Positions 1 through 11,893 of a DNA stretch of 64,000 nucleotides are shown piece after piece. A program made the translations under genes and the position numbers. The stretch is from NCBI GenBank assembly GCA_907165275.2, contig OU015651.1:3122501-3186500 (forward strand), in the 5' to 3' direction. Position 1 is the first letter of the stretch. Every line of letters starts with the position of its first letter. Origin of the DNA: Zygaena filipendulae. Its lineage: Eukaryota; Arthropoda; Insecta; Lepidoptera; Zygaenidae. The notes beneath the pieces are model-generated. The model saw only the letters and a program-made list of their open reading frames with translations. It ran no database searches and was not told where the DNA came from.

Positions 1-1060
1 TAATTTTAAACTTTCGTACTTAAACCTACATCTATGGACATTTAGTTTTGATTACCTACGCGAGTGTCCTATCATGGACTAGATTTTAAGTAGGTAGCAG
101 ATGTAGATTTATAATTAGTTGATATAATTATTGTATTATTTGTAACCATTCATCGTAATGATTATATTAATATCTTTGATTCATATTTTAATAGTCTAAA
201 ATCTAAAGCCTAGATAAATAAAAGAGTTGGTGTCATAGAAAATTCAAACAAAAAACTGTTTGCACGTAGGTATAAAGTAAAAAAAAGTAAAGTGATGGCA
301 AACGAATTGAAAAGTTCGAGCAAGATTTCATTTCAAATATTTTAGAAAGTGATTTCGCATTACACGAGCAATTACAGTTCTTTTTGTAAGTTAAAAAAAA
401 GTCGATTCGTTGGATGAGGTTGCTGTCAGATCTTTCATAAAAGCTAGTTACGTGATTTTTATTTTATGTTTCTTAGAGTATGAAAATAAATACGGTGTGA
501 ACAATGACAAAATTTCATTAGAAGAAGAAGAAGAAGAAAATACATTTATTTCAGCACAACACACAAGAAAAAGAAACAAACATCAACAGTGCCTAATCTA
601 AAGAAACATAGATAATATCTCTTGCATGCTCTGCCGAAAGGGTCACCAACTCAGCATTAGCTAGGTGCGGGAACACCTAGCGCTGGTCAGGTACATTGTC
701 AGGTATGTATGTTAAAATGTCCCTAGTTCCCTATGCACTTATTTTGATGGAAGACTGAGTAAGTTATTCAGTGGTAAAACACTGTTATTGCATCTATAAT
801 AAACTAAGGTAAGATTAAAAAAATAAAGTGCCTAATCCACCTATTGACTGATTTACATATGAAGCGAGTGACCATTGGACACTTGGACATTGATGGTATC
901 TAGTGTACGTATTCAGCAGCAGAAATATGTAAAACACTTTTCGCAGACTTTGAACTGTATTACAATTGCAATAAGATTCAATGACTGGCAAAAGTGTTAA
1001 CATATTTTCGCTGCTGAATATACGTCTAGGTACGTATTATTATCATATTAACTCAGACCA
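1..1060. other. AT-rich sequence without a supported gene
   Basis: Probably inside intron 3. A GAA microsatellite lies at about 520-538. Inverted copies of TATTCAGCAGC / GCTGCTGAATA (909-919 and 1010-1020) mark a small fold-back. Nothing else is recognised. Confidence 0.4.
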
Positions 1061-1497
1061 AATAAACAAATTTTTAACAAAAAAATTAAAACCGACTTCC
1101 AAAAACACAAAACTAAAAATCTAAAAATAAAAAGCTAAAAATAACAACATACCGATTTAATCCAAAAGACAAAAACACACGTAATATTATTATTGGTTTG
1201 TGCTACCACTAATCGGTTTGAATTCGGTGACAAGCCCGCTGGTGTCTGCCCACTTGAGTTGTCCTGTTCACAAAAAGCTGGTGGCGGGAGTCGACTTAGC
1301 CCATCTACCCCCTCCATACTTGGCTTGTCACCGACTTCACACCGATTAGTGGTAGCACAAACCAATAATAATATTACGTGTGTTTTTGTCTTTTGGATTA
1401 AATCGGTATGTTGTTATTTTTAGCTTTTTATTTTTAGATTTTTAGTTTTGTGTTTTTGGAAGTCGGTTTTAATTTTTTTGTTAAAAATTTGTTTATT
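1061..1497. repeat. Near-perfect 437-bp hairpin within copy A
   Basis: The left arm (1061 to about 1250) and right arm (about 1318-1497) are reverse complements. The outer ~115 bases looked identical by eye, and the rest differs at a few sites. The loop holds the CCCGCTGGTGTCTGCCCACT stretch. The same fold occurs in copies B and C. Confidence 0.85.
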
Positions 1498-2350
1498 TCT
1501 CGCTTTTAAGTGACTTAGTTCGTAGTTTCTCTAAGTTACAATAGCCTAATGTCAACTGCTCATCACCTTTTACAAAATATTGCTTTTCCCGACGCAGGGA
1601 CGTTAATTGTTGAGGAGTTCTCCTAGTACATCACCATCAGTTCCACTTCACCATATACATTGTGACGGGCATAAATTGTTTAGAAACCATATTAAAGTTA
1701 ACGATTCGGAACCCGTGAAATACCCATTATTGAGTAGTTCCGATGACCATCTGTGGTCTTCATCATCAGTTCCTCTTCTTCAAATTTTGCTTTCCGAAGG
1801 CAAAGAAACGTTTTACTATAAAAAATACAAAAATCGCTATAAGTGTTCTCATAATTTTTGAAGAGTTCCCTCGATTACTCCAAGATTCCATCATCAGATC
1901 TCGACTTGGTGATAATGGAATCAATTTGGGAGTATCCCCTTTCAAACAAAAAAACAATTTTCGAAATCGCTTCAATCGGAACCCGTGAAATACATATTAT
2001 TTTTGAGTTGTTCCGATGACCACCTGTGGTCTTCATCATCAGTTCCACTTCTTCAAATTTTGCTTTCTGAAAGCAAATGAACGATTTACTATAAAAAATA
2101 CCCAAATCGCTATAGGTGTGCCTATAATTTTTGAAGAGTTCCCTCGATTTCTCCAAGATCCCATCATCAGATCCCGACTTGGTGGCAATGGGACCTAATT
2201 GGGAGTATACCCTTTCAAACGAAAAAAAAATTTTTCAAATCGGTCTAACCGTCTTCGAGTAATCGGTGAACATACATAAAAAAAAAAAAAAAAAAAAAAA
2301 ACATACATACAATCGAACATAGAACCTCCTCCTTTTTGGAAGTCGGTTAA
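1061..2350 (+). repeat. 1.3-kb composite transposable element, copy A
   Basis: The copy begins with a hairpin (1061-1497) and a short Ser/Pro-looking but non-coding stretch. Two imperfect tandem units of about 270 bases follow (about 1708-1976 and 1977-2250). It ends in an A-run (2276-2300) and the terminal sequence TTTTGGAAGTCGGTTAA. Both ends carry CCGACTTCCAAAAA in opposite orientation, so it behaves like an element with short terminal inverted repeats. Copies B (3877-5162) and C (40565-41863) share the layout. The class is not certain. Short open frames inside are not genes. Confidence 0.8.
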
Positions 2351-3876
2351 TAAAAACTAAAGACGGAACGTCTCGAACAACGAAGTGAAGCCGGTTGCGT
2401 ATGTATGTGGTGATTAGGAACGTGTATGGATTTGCAAAGTTTACTTAGGATTTATGGTGTCTTTTTCTTGTAAGTGTGTGCGTGTTTCTGTGTACGTGCA
2501 CGGCGATGCAAGATGGTGTCTTTTTCCTGGCTTCATTTGTTTGTTCTACGCTTTCCGTCTATAGTTTTCATTTGGTCTGAGAATATACATGAAATCAACA
2601 TTAGCAAGCTGTGGTGTCAGTGTCAGTCCCTACTCCCTATCTCTGTACCAGTCAGTAGGTATGCATTAGACACATTTCACAAATAAATAAATTTCAATTA
2701 TTGTCCTACGCACTGCGAGCTGCGTGACGTAGGCCGAGGTAGGTATCTGTTCACGCCACCTTAATTATAACATTTTTCCTGCTAAACTTGCACTTCAATA
2801 GTTACCTAACAGCTGCTGTTTGCGATGCCCACATTAATTAAAATGACCGCACAAACGTGCGAACTAGGCATTAATTATAATTCAGACCTTGCGCATTGTG
2901 TCATGTATTTACAATGAACTATGGCAAATTATTCGGGCGAATACCTACTTAACGTTTTGAATTTAAATCTTGTATTTTACGTAAAACATATTGTATTTAC
3001 AGACAATAGGTACGTATGATGTAGGTATTATTGAAAACAAGGTAAACTGTGTTGGAAATATTCGAATGTACTGTTGAACTATTGAACCTAGGTGAATATT
3101 TTAAAAAATCAACAAAAAATCATTATTACTGGTTACGGCTCGTTGTTCTCACATAATTAATTGCAAGTTGAGTTACCAACTTACCAATAATATGTATTAT
3201 TGGTAGGTACATATTATAACATTAAACTGACAGCTCGTGCCACGAAGAGTTTGTTGCGCAGCTTCTTCTCTTCAGCCATAGCACTAGAAAGCTGTGAAGG
3301 GTGGATATTTTATGGGTGCTGTCATAATAACTGTAATTTTATTATATTGACGTCAAAAAGAGCCACATTATGGGCCAAATTTAAATAAATTATTTGATTT
3401 TGACTTTGACTAACGTGACAAAGAAACATGTTATTTAACAATGTTATTTTGGTTGTTTTGTTATGTAGTCTTTAGTCTACGCACCGTAAGGAATTCCGAA
3501 CCAACCGGTACAACAGTATCATGCGTAATCTCATAAGGAATGTCGAGCTTCCCCTACCCACCATCTGCTACGAAGGGTTTCATTGCTTTGTTGCGTAATC
3601 TTAGTGCAGTTATTTAATGGTTTCTTTGTCATTGGCATCACGTAGTGATTATAATTATCTTTGATTGGCATCGTCACAGACGAAAGTAGGAGTTTGGATA
3701 GTGCCAATGTAAATAAAAAAAAACAGTATACCTACTAATGGTAAACCAATGATGTTGAAATCTGTGTTAGAAATGATGTTTGAATTTTTTAATAGGAATC
3801 TTCCACCGCCTTCTAGAATTCTTTCAGCGATAGACCCCTATTAGCTGTTGTTAGTCATAGATAGATATACCTATTT
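2351..3876. other. Spacer between the inverted copies A and B
   Basis: AT-rich single-copy-looking DNA enclosed by the inverted pair. It contains one LINE-type 3' tail fragment (3222-3412, listed separately). No gene seen. Confidence 0.5.
3222..3412 (+). repeat. Non-LTR retrotransposon 3'-end fragment
   Basis: The segment begins near GTTTGTTGCGCAGCTTCTTC and ends TTATTTGATTTTGACTTTGAC, a tail type frequent in lepidopteran genomes. A related fragment in the opposite orientation is at about 11100-11270. No coding part remains. Confidence 0.6.
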
Positions 3877-5162
3877 TTAACCGACTTCCAAAAAGGAGGA
3901 GGTTCTATGTTCGATTGTATGTATGTTTTTTTTTTTTTTTTTTTTTATGTATGTTCACCGATTACTCGAAGACGGTTGGACCGATTTGAAAAATTCTTTT
4001 TTTGTTTGAAAGGGTATACTCCCAATTAGGTCCCATTGCCACCAAATTCAGATCTGATGATGGGATCTTGGAGAAATCGAGGGAACTCTTCAAAAATTAT
4101 AGGCACACCTATAGCGATTTGGGTATTTTTTATAGTAAATCGTTCATTTGCTTTTGAAAAGCAAAATTTGAAGAAGTGAAACTGATGATGAAGACCACAG
4201 ATGGTCATCGGAACTACTCAACAATAATACGTATTTCACGGATTCCGATTGGAGCGATTTCGAAAATTGTTTTTTTGTTTGAAAGAGGATACTCCCAAAT
4301 TGATTCCATTGTCACCAAGTCGAGATCTGATGATGGGATCTTGGAGTAATCGAGGGAACTCTTCAAAAATTACAGGTACACCTATAGCGATTTTTGGATT
4401 TTTTATAGTAAATCGTTTATTTGCTTTTGGAAAGTAAAATTTGAAGAAGTGGAACTGATGATGAAGACCACAGATGGTCATCAGAACTGCTAAATAATAG
4501 GTATTTCACAGATTCCGATTAGTTAACTTTAATATGGTTTCTAAACAATTTATGCTCGTCACAATATATATGGTGAAGTGGAACTGATGATGATGTACCA
4601 GGAGAACTCCTCAACAATTAACGTCCCTGCGTCGGGAAAAGCAAAATTTTGTAAAAGGTGATGAGCAGTTGACGTTAGGCAATTGTAACTTAGAGAAATT
4701 ACGAACTAAGTCACTTAAAAGCGAGAAATAAACAAATTTTTAACAAAAAAATTAAAACCGACTTCCAAAAACACAAAACAAAAAATCTCAAAATAAAAAG
4801 CTAAAAATAAAAACATACCGATTTAATCCAAAAGACAAAAACACACGTAATATTATTATTGGTTTGTGCTACCACTAATTGGTATGAAGTCGGTGATAAG
4901 CCAAATATGGAGGGGGTAGATGGGCTAAGTCGACTCCCGCTACCAGCTTTTTGTGAACAGGACAACCCAAGTGGGCAGACACCAGTGGGCTTGTCACCGA
5001 ATTCAAACCGATTAGTGGTAGCACAAACCAATAATAATATTACGTGTGTTTTTGTCTTTTGGATTAAATCGGTATGTTTTTATTTTTAGCTTTTTATTTT
5101 GAGATTTTTTGTTTTGTGTTTTTGGAAGTCGGTTTTAATTTTTTTGTTAAAAATTTGTTTAT
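3877..5162 (-). repeat. 1.3-kb composite transposable element, copy B (inverted)
   Basis: Reverse-complement copy of the element at 1061-2350. It starts TTAACCGACTTCCAAAAAGG, has a T-run, two tandem ~270-base units and then the hairpin (4729-5162). With copy A it forms a large inverted repeat around a 1.5-kb spacer. Confidence 0.82.
4729..5162. repeat. Near-perfect hairpin within copy B
   Basis: Arms are identical over the outer ~115 bases. Both arms share variants private to this copy (for example AATCTCAAAATAAAAAGC), which are absent from both arms of copies A and C. Confidence 0.85.
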
Positions 5163-5695
5163 ATATTATGTATTTTATCCTACAACGGCAGTTGTTTCGT
5201 GTTGCAATAATTTCCCCGTTACACCCACTATTGTCACGGATATGGTGTTCGAGCATAGTTTGTGAATAGTGAATAGGAATACTGGTGTGCAGATGTGCGC
5301 ACTTTCACCTACCTACCGCTTTGTGCAAACGAATGCGTGTGAAGTTGTCGTCTGGATACCCATTGTCCAATGATCGAACTCTCTCAAATACCTACGTTGC
5401 GGATGAACTTTTGCAAATCTTATGATTTTTTTTTTTGGATTTTATGCTTGCAGCTGTTGCAAGTTACGGCGTTGAGTAATAAGTACGTTGGGTGTGTCAC
5501 ATTTTGAGCTGTATGCAGATATCGGGTACATTGCACTTGACACAATGTTATTAGTGTAATTCGATGATCGCGAACATAACACCACATATCAGACGACACT
5601 CGGCTGTCGTCGGTCGGCATCGATCGCGCTGTTTGTAAACATTGCGCTTCGTAGTTGTGTAAATAAGGTGTGTGTGTGGGTACCGAGTCGCTCAC
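5163..5695 (-). other. Start of intron 3 of the minus-strand gene
   Basis: From the GTGAGC donor at 5695 towards base 1 no further coding exon was found, so intron 3 probably runs off the window. The stretch is unremarkable until the repeat ending at 5162. Confidence 0.5.
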
Positions 5696-7470
5696 CTGTA
5701 CAGCCTGCGCGCTCTCCTTGTCGAGCAGGAACTCCATGGACTTGTGGGGGCGCGGCGCGCGCTCGTCGGGCGGCGGCAGCGCGAGCAGCGAGCGCGCGTG
5801 CAGCACCGTGCGCTGCGTGTCCACGTCCGTCTCCAGCACGCCGGGCGCCGGCGCGGGCGGCGGGCGCGGCCGCGGCGGCTTGTGCGCCACGCCGCCCGCC
5901 ACGGGGGTCGCCGCCACCCGCGACACACCCTCCTCTTTCAACGGAATGCGCACATACTGCGGCCCGGCGGCCGCCCCACGCGGCCCTAGCCCCGCGTCTG
6001 CCGTCGTGCTCCCGCTATGCGCCGGGCGACCGTTCGCGCCTGCGCCCCGGGATTTTTTCTCCTTCCGCCCGGAGAAACGGAAGTTCGCGAACCGCGACAG
6101 GAAGCCGGCGATGCGGCTGCGCGGAGCGCGCGCGCCCGCCTCGGTCATGGCGATAGTGCGCTCTGCGGCCGGCGCGCGCGCCTCCGCGCTCGCCCCCACC
6201 ACTACCACTTCTATCTCCGCGTCGGCGCCGTCGTCGCTCGCGCTCGACGATGTGCTCTCGGTGGTGTCGGCGCTGCTCGCACTGGTGTCACGCCAGCTCA
6301 CCTCCGCCACCACTGGCGAGAACGTGACGCCCTTGGAGCCGGTGGACACGGAGCGGGCGGGCGGCGCGCCGCCCGGCGGCGGTGACGTCACCAGTTGCAG
6401 CGACGCACGAAGCTCGTCCGGCGTTTCGCGATTCGGCGTCGTCGCCCGCGCTCTCAATTCTGGAGTCGATCGAACTCGGGCATCGCCCGCCCGGAGAGGT
6501 GTCGACGAAAACACGGGCTCTCGGACGGGGTCCGGCGAGGGCGTTCGCGGCGGTGAGGGTGTCGCGGAAGCGGGCTCGATGCGCCTGCGCAGCTCGTCGA
6601 GCACGTCGTCCCAAACCCCCCACGAGTCGCGCAGCCGCCGCGCCGTCATCACCGACAACTCTCTGTCGTAGTGGTCGCTGTGCGCGAGCGCCCGCTTCGC
6701 CGACTCGTCGAGCCGCCGCGCCGTCGCTTGCATTTCGTCGACGAAAGCGCGTTCCGATTCGGTGGTGGAGTCGCTGCCGGCGCTCGGCTCGCGGATAGGG
6801 GTGGCATGCCGCCTCGCGATCGGTGGTGGCGCGGGCTGCGGGGGCGGTGGTGGCGGTATCCGCGGGGGCGGAGGTGGCGGCGGGTGGCGCGGCCGCCTCG
6901 GGCCGCCGCGATAGTCGAGAGCGGTGAGGTCGGCCACGCTGACGGTGAGGTTGTCGCTGACTTCGAACGTTTGCCGGAAGCGAGCGGCGTGCGAGGCGTG
7001 GTGGCGCCGCGGCTCGGCGCACACGTCGAGCTCTGCGGGCAGCGAGAGGGCGCGCGCGGCGCGGGCCGGCCGGCGCTCGGCACTGGGCGACGACGACGTG
7101 AGGCACGGCTCGCTGCCGGCGGCGGGCGGCCGGTGCGCTATTTCGGGCAGACGGCGGTGCGACGGCGGGGGCGGTCGACGAGGACGCTCGCTGTAGCCGC
7201 TGTCCTCGCTGAGGTTTTCGGCCGAGAGATGGGTGCGCGGCGCGGGCGGTCGGTGTGTAGGGGGTGGCGAGGCGGGAGGAGAGTCGAGTGAGTCGGGCGA
7301 GAGGCTGGGCGAGGTGGGCGCAGCGCAGGAGCGCTCGAGCGACTCGAACTGCGCGAGACTCGAGGAGCGCGACAGGGAGCCCGTGCTGGCGGGCGAAGGC
7401 GCGCGCTCGCGTCGCCGCCGTTTCGCCGGGCACGCCCACTCGCGCTCTGACTCGCTATCGCACTCCGAAC
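5696..7470 (-). CDS. Large GC-rich third coding exon; Ser/Pro/Arg-rich protein, C-terminus outside window
   Basis: The exon has 1775 bases. Its acceptor CCCTCAG precedes 7470 and its donor CAG|GTGAGC follows 5696. It enters in phase 1 and exits in phase 0, encoding residues 87-678 of the model. Residues 99-107 are rich in Arg/Lys. SLSRSSSLAQFESLER is near 118-133 and ENLSEDSGYSE near 171-181. A beta-like patch, TFEVSDNLTVSVADLTALDY, is at 254-273 and an almost pure proline run at about 283-303. A charged, probably helical stretch containing DSWGVWDDVLDELRRR covers about 325-384. GVTFSPVVAEVSW is near 467-479. A basic aromatic motif, AGFLSRFANFRFSGRKEKK, is near 541-559 and KSMEFLLDKE near 663-672. 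Most of the rest is low-complexity Pro/Ser/Ala/Arg. No enzyme motif or membrane segment is visible, so a scaffold or cytoskeletal adaptor is plausible. A klarsicht-like protein was considered, but only on a vague resemblance. The next exon is outside the window. Confidence 0.85.
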
Positions 7471-8054
7471 CTGAGGGCAAAAGGCCTATCTACAGGAGAT
7501 TCTATGGACACGGACTCTCTTTTTTTATCTTTCGCGACGTGCTTATGTACCGACGCCGGTAATGACAATGACACTAAATTGTCATGTGCGTTTTTAAATT
7601 TGGATACAATCCAAAAATAGCATTTGAATTAGTCCAACATACAGCTGTTGCCAAGATCTCCGCGACTGGTTCGTACTTCAGAGTACAAAACCACTACAAT
7701 AATATGGATAAACTATGCCTCTAATCGACAAATCCGTATTTTGAAGCAACGCAAAATTATGTTGATTAATCAGCTGATACCTACCTACTGCTGATAGCTC
7801 ACAATCAGCTGAACCTATTATATTATATCTGTGGTTGAACAATTTTTAAACCACTGTAAAACATAGCGCCATCTTCATTTTTATTTTATAACTAGTTGTT
7901 ATGATAGTTTACAATCGAAACTAGAGAGTCATAGTAATTTCTACTCGTCAATAGATGGCAGTATTATCAACATTATATTTTATTAATGCTTTTCGAAATA
8001 TTAGTCCGTATGTGCATTAAATTACATTAAAATATAAATAATTACATTATTTAC
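7471..8054 (-). other. Intron 2 of the minus-strand gene
   Basis: A 584-base AT-rich intron with donor GTAAAT (minus, from 8054) and acceptor CCCTCAG (to 7471). An alternative acceptor, CTGTAG before 7489, would add 19 bases and bring an in-frame TAG within a few codons, so the inner acceptor is preferred. No recognisable repeat. Confidence 0.75.
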
Positions 8055-8198
8055 CTGCATTTCCTCGGACGTGTATGACGGAGTCTGCATCCGAATCTGA
8101 CAGCCACGTGGCAGCGGATGATCGCTCAGAGCGCAGGTCATCGCTCGTCTCCTCAACTATCGTTTCGAGGTACAAAGCGTGATTGCTGCCATTGTCAC
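8055..8198 (-). CDS. Second coding exon of the same gene
   Basis: This is a 144-base exon with acceptor TTTCTTCTTAG before 8198 and donor G|GTAAAT after 8055. It enters and leaves in phase 1, so skipping it would not shift the frame. It encodes residues 39-86 of the spliced model, an acidic, serine-rich segment with patches such as ALYLETIVEETSDDLRSE and TWLSDSDADSVIHVRG. The reading frame is open throughout and both codon joins are sensible (GGT on the exon 1 side, GGT on the exon 3 side). It lies 584 bases from exon 3. No domain is recognised. The acidic Ser/Asp run could be a casein-kinase-2 type phosphorylation region, which is inference only. Confidence 0.8.
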
Positions 8199-8807
8199 CT
8201 AAGAAGAAAGAGGTTTTTTAAGAATCAAGAGAATCATTATCCAAACCACCCACACTATAATTTGTTTTAATATACGAAAGGCTACCGAAACCAAAATAGT
8301 ATACTTTTTACTAGCTACTTTCCTACTCGATAACAGAGGGAGCTACCTATTTCAAACAAGATTTATCATCTATCGCTATCTATCAAATAAGAGAAGGCAG
8401 CGCTGGGTGAACAAAAAATACAAAAAATATACGTAAATTTAAATAAATAGGTATAATAGTAATAGGTATATATTATTACTCAAGGTTGCCTTGAAAAAAT
8501 TAGGTTAGGTAGGTACTATTTATTTATTTTAATGGATCGCTGGTGCTTAATTTGTGGTTTGAATGAGTAGAAATAGCTGAATGAGAGACGCGACACCGAT
8601 CATTTAGGAGATCCTTAATTATTGGGGGGAGCTTTTTCTAGCAGTAAACATCTGTGGGCATTATGAAGTTTTTTTAACTAATTTTCGCTTCGTCTACCGA
8701 CTACCAATAGCGGGTGAGATTTGGCTTTTAAAACATTACATCAGAAGCAAGCAACTCTTTCAACTCTCAATAGGTACATATGTAAAGTACATATACATAA
8801 TATGTAA

Positions 8808-9011
8808 GCTGTTCCGCGCGGTTTCACCCGCGCCAATTTTGGAGTTTCCGATGGAATTTCAGGATAAAAAGTGCCCATGTCACTCAGGACTACCGCGGTA
8901 GCTTCGTATAGGTGAGAGAAGTTTAGAAATCGACTCAGTAGTTTTCGAGTTAAATCATAACAAACAAACGAAAAATCAAATCTTTCCCCTTAATAATATT
9001 AGTTTAGATTT
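8808..9011 (+). repeat. GCGGTTTCACCCGCG-family interspersed repeat
   Basis: Core GCGCGGTTTCACCCGCGC at the head, then the GGATAAAAAGTGCCCATGTC region and a TAATATTAGTTTAGATT tail. Non-coding; probably a SINE or a LINE 3'-end family typical of Lepidoptera. Confidence 0.6.
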
Positions 9012-9424
9012 TCATCATTTTCAAAGAACACAAACGTGAGGAATAAGTAAATGCCATTCAAATAAAATAAATATCTAATATTTTTTCAACTATGTTGTAA
9101 CTACACCGTTATTAATCCTCGAGTTTTAAAAACCAGAAAACTTATATAATTATAAATAACCGCTGCACTGTTATAAAAATATTCATTTTCTAATAAGTAT
9201 AAAATTTGGGCCTTATTCCAGCGCCATAAGAGTTCAAATCTCTCCGCGCTTTTTTAATCATTCACAATGGAACTTTCTCTGTTTGCAATATTACTACATC
9301 ACAATATGACGTAATGTTTGATAGGTATTCTCTAAATAGCCATAACTAAATCGGTGCTATAATCCAAGTATAATCTGATATAATGATTTATGACTTCCTT
9401 ATTTCTTTTTATAATGGATAATCT

Positions 9425-9763
9425 ATACAACGTGTTAATGAATTAACTGAAAACCTGACACACCCCATTTAAAAAAAATAAACAATAATATGATTAAAAT
9501 ATACTTTATGTCGAAAAAATATATACTTTAAAAGTTATTCAACACTAGTTTGGAGGTGACCTATCTACAAAATTCCAAGCGCTACGCCCGGGCCTCCGGG
9601 GCCTAACGTATTGTAAAAAAAATATTGTATTATAAATAATTTAGACATGGGCTAATAAAAATGAAAAAATATAACCTATATTAAAACATAGTGCGATCGA
9701 TTCGCTAGTCGATTCTGAGCAAACTACTTTCTAGTTTTCAGTTAATTCATTAACACATTGTAT
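9425..9763 (+). mobile_element. MITE-like element with 30-bp terminal inverted repeats (copy 1)
   Basis: The left end reads ATACAACGTGTTAATGAATT and the right end is its near reverse complement. An inverted relative is at 39093-39410. The interior shares TTCAACACTAGTTTGGAGGT with that copy. No transposase frame and no obvious target duplication. Confidence 0.6.
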
Positions 9764-10129
9764 TTACTAATATTATACATACTCGTGATTATACTTAATA
9801 AGGCTAGAAGCGTCTACAGCACATGTACCTAAGTGACGGTGTGGTTGTGAACAGCCTTGACGGGAGCTTTTCCTAGATATTAAAGTTCAATTACGACCAG
9901 TTATGTTGTTAAACTTAACGTCACTCAATAAGTAGTATAATGTCACCGTTGTAAAAGGAATTTGTTTGAAAATATGTAAAAGAGTCGTGATTTTTTTGTC
10001 TCGGTCGCACTTTATACGATGACACGAATATCTGCGTACGATGCGACGCCGGATTTATTTGCGTTATTGCGATTTGCGAGACGTTAGGTACAAAAACCTT
10101 ACCGTAGGTACAAAAAAGGACATTGGGTA

Positions 10130-10205
10130 GGTAGTTTTAATCTCGAAATTCCCGTGGAAACTCCGAAAATCACGCGGGTGAAACCGCGGGGTAGGTATAC
10201 AACTA
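10130..10205 (-). repeat. GCGGTTTCACCCGCG-family fragment
   Basis: Reverse-oriented head only: CACGCGGGTGAAACCGCGGG followed by ACAACTAG. Confidence 0.55.
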
Positions 10206-10709
10206 GTGTATTATATAAAGGTCTTCCGTCATATAGCCCGTCGTGACCTCCGAACAGCTTGATCGTTGATGCGAGTTTGCTAGATATATCTATATACATA
10301 GATGTGGGGAGACCCCTAACGAGACGAGAATGATATACCTACCTAGTATATTATGTTAGGTGTAAGCAGTAAGCAGAATTGCTCCTCATTCAATATTATT
10401 ATAAGCATTGCCCTCATTTCGCTTGACACGAATGCACAGTTTATCATTAGATATTCTCTACCAAACCCTATCACATTGTAATTATTGTATCCGAATAAAA
10501 AGATATAGTACCTAAGTAAGAAAAAAAAAGACATAAAAGCATTTCGCTTTTACACTTTCACAAGCTTTTTTGAAAGTAGATATTGTGATTTGTGTAAGTC
10601 GGTAAAGTGCTTTGTGAATTTATTATTGAGGTCACAGAAATGTGAGACAGCGCAGGTTGTCTAAAATTGCATCTTTCTTACTAATTAATTGTAATGAAGT
10701 TGATGTATT

Positions 10710-10815
10710 TTAAATGACGATAACCTTTTTTCCGACATTAGATTTCGATGAAACAAAGTTTATAATTAATGTTACTCCAAGCTAAGCATATTCTACATGT
10801 GAAATAGGTCTTTTC
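10710..10815 (+). repeat. Fragment of the (GACA)n-tailed GCGGTTTCACC subfamily
   Basis: Matches by eye the middle of the copy at 35317-35630 (TTTTTTCCGACATTAGATTTC, GATGAAACAAAG, CCAAGCTAAGCATA). The head is missing. Confidence 0.45.
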
Positions 10816-10836
10816 ATTATAAATGTGTAGCTGTAC

Positions 10837-10876
10837 CGCTTCTATTAGGTATATACCTATATATACCTAATAGAAG
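10837..10876. repeat. Palindrome of TATTAGGTATATACC type
   Basis: CTTCTATTAGGTATATACC folds back onto the following GGTATATA-type sequence and TACCTAATAGAAG. AT-rich and short. It may be a simple-sequence fold-back. Confidence 0.5.
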
Positions 10877-11099
10877 TAGGTCGGTGTGCGGTAACAGGTT
10901 TTTTAACAATGGGATTTTGTAAGTTTGTGTAAAGTTATAATTTCTGAACAGAAACGACCCCGAATAGACCCCTTCCCGCCAACAGGTGCCAAGACGCAGC
11001 CGACCACAACGGGAACTGCGCATGCGTGCACTTCACAACGCCCGCAACCGTTCAGAGGGACAATTCTACTCACGCAAAACAAAAACGTGCCGCTCCTAC

Positions 11100-11270
11100 A
11101 TCAAAGTCAAATAATTTTATTCAAAGTCAACCCTTTAATGTATGGCTCCTTTGAGGTCAATAAGATTAGGTACAATAATCACCTACACCCATAAAATCAC
11201 CTCGCACAGCTTCCTAGTAAGTACCTACTATCACTGGAGAGAAGCTGCGCAACAAACTCCCCAATAGCAC
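11100..11270 (-). repeat. Non-LTR retrotransposon 3'-end fragment
   Basis: Reverse-oriented relative of the 3222-3412 fragment: starts GTCAAATAATTTTATTCAAAG and contains GAAGCTGCGCAACAAACTCC. Confidence 0.55.
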
Positions 11271-11285
11271 GCTGACAGTATAAAT

Positions 11286-11521
11286 GGACATAGATAAGCA
11301 ATAGTGTGTTAACCCACACTGGAGAAATTTTGAGTAAATCGTGTTTTAAAAGTAGGAGCGCCATTTTGTATCAACATTTTTTATGTTCGATATTTAGTTA
11401 AATATTTAAGAAATGTAATAAGGTAAACACATGATTAAAAAACGTTTCCTAACTCTCAATGAATCGTTCTGAAACAATAACTTAATTTTGTGGGTTAACA
11501 TGTTATTGCTTATCTGCGTCT
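11286..11521 (-). mobile_element. GGAC...GTCC MITE, copy 1, with 4-bp target duplication
   Basis: The inverted termini are GGACATAGATAAGCAATAG and its counterpart ATTGCTTATCTGCGTCT. AAAT flanks both sides (11282-11285 and 11522-11525). It is about 236 bp and non-coding. This copy lies opposite to those at 18858, 46916 and 63153. A 4-bp duplication fits Chapaev-, Sola- or Ginger-type transposases; none is encoded here. Confidence 0.82.
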
Positions 11522-11600
11522 AAATACGAAATAAAGTTACATAACTACTGTCAACTGTGACTAGTGTTTCATTAATATAGAAATTAATTAAAATATTGTT

Positions 11601-11760
11601 TAATCTTATATATAAAAATGAATACCTAGCTGTTCGATTGTCTCGCTAAAACTCGAGAATGGCAGGACCGATTTGGCTAACTTCGATCTTAAAATATTTG
11701 TGAAGTGCGGACAAGGTTTAAGGAGTAAATCCGACGCTCACGCGGGTGAGCTAGTAGGTA
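11601..11760 (-). repeat. GCGGTTTCACC-related interspersed repeat
   Basis: Contains TATATAAAAATGAATACCTAG, GGACCGATTTGGCTAACTT and the end CACGCGGGTGAGCTAGTAGG. Degenerate and non-coding. Confidence 0.5.
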
Positions 11761-11893
11761 CTGCATATAATTCGCGTTTTATTTATTTTTTTGCTATTTC
11801 AACTGACGTTATTTTTTAAATACTAACTCAAGTCTCAAACCTAAACGACATCTTTGTGACAAGTACGAAGTAGTGATGTACTAGCGTTATATC

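Noticed and set aside
1135..1423. Mirror-image 76-codon frames on both strands, also in the other two hairpin copies
   Set aside because: They arise because the hairpin arms are reverse complements; the two frames share their ends for that reason.
5420..5695. Extension of the large minus frame past 5696 to a stop at 5420
   Set aside because: A strong donor (CAG|GTGAGC) occurs at 5696, and the sequence beyond turns AT-rich and non-protein-like. An isoform reading through remains possible but is not favoured.
5670..7439. Long open frames on the plus strand and in another minus frame (up to about 380 codons) across the large exon
   Set aside because: The exon is very GC-rich, so stop codons are rare in all frames. 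Only the frame that fits the splice phases of exons 1 and 2 is kept.
7471..7489. Alternative splice acceptor CTGTAG before 7489 for exon 3
   Set aside because: In the phase delivered by exon 2 it runs into TAG within eleven codons.
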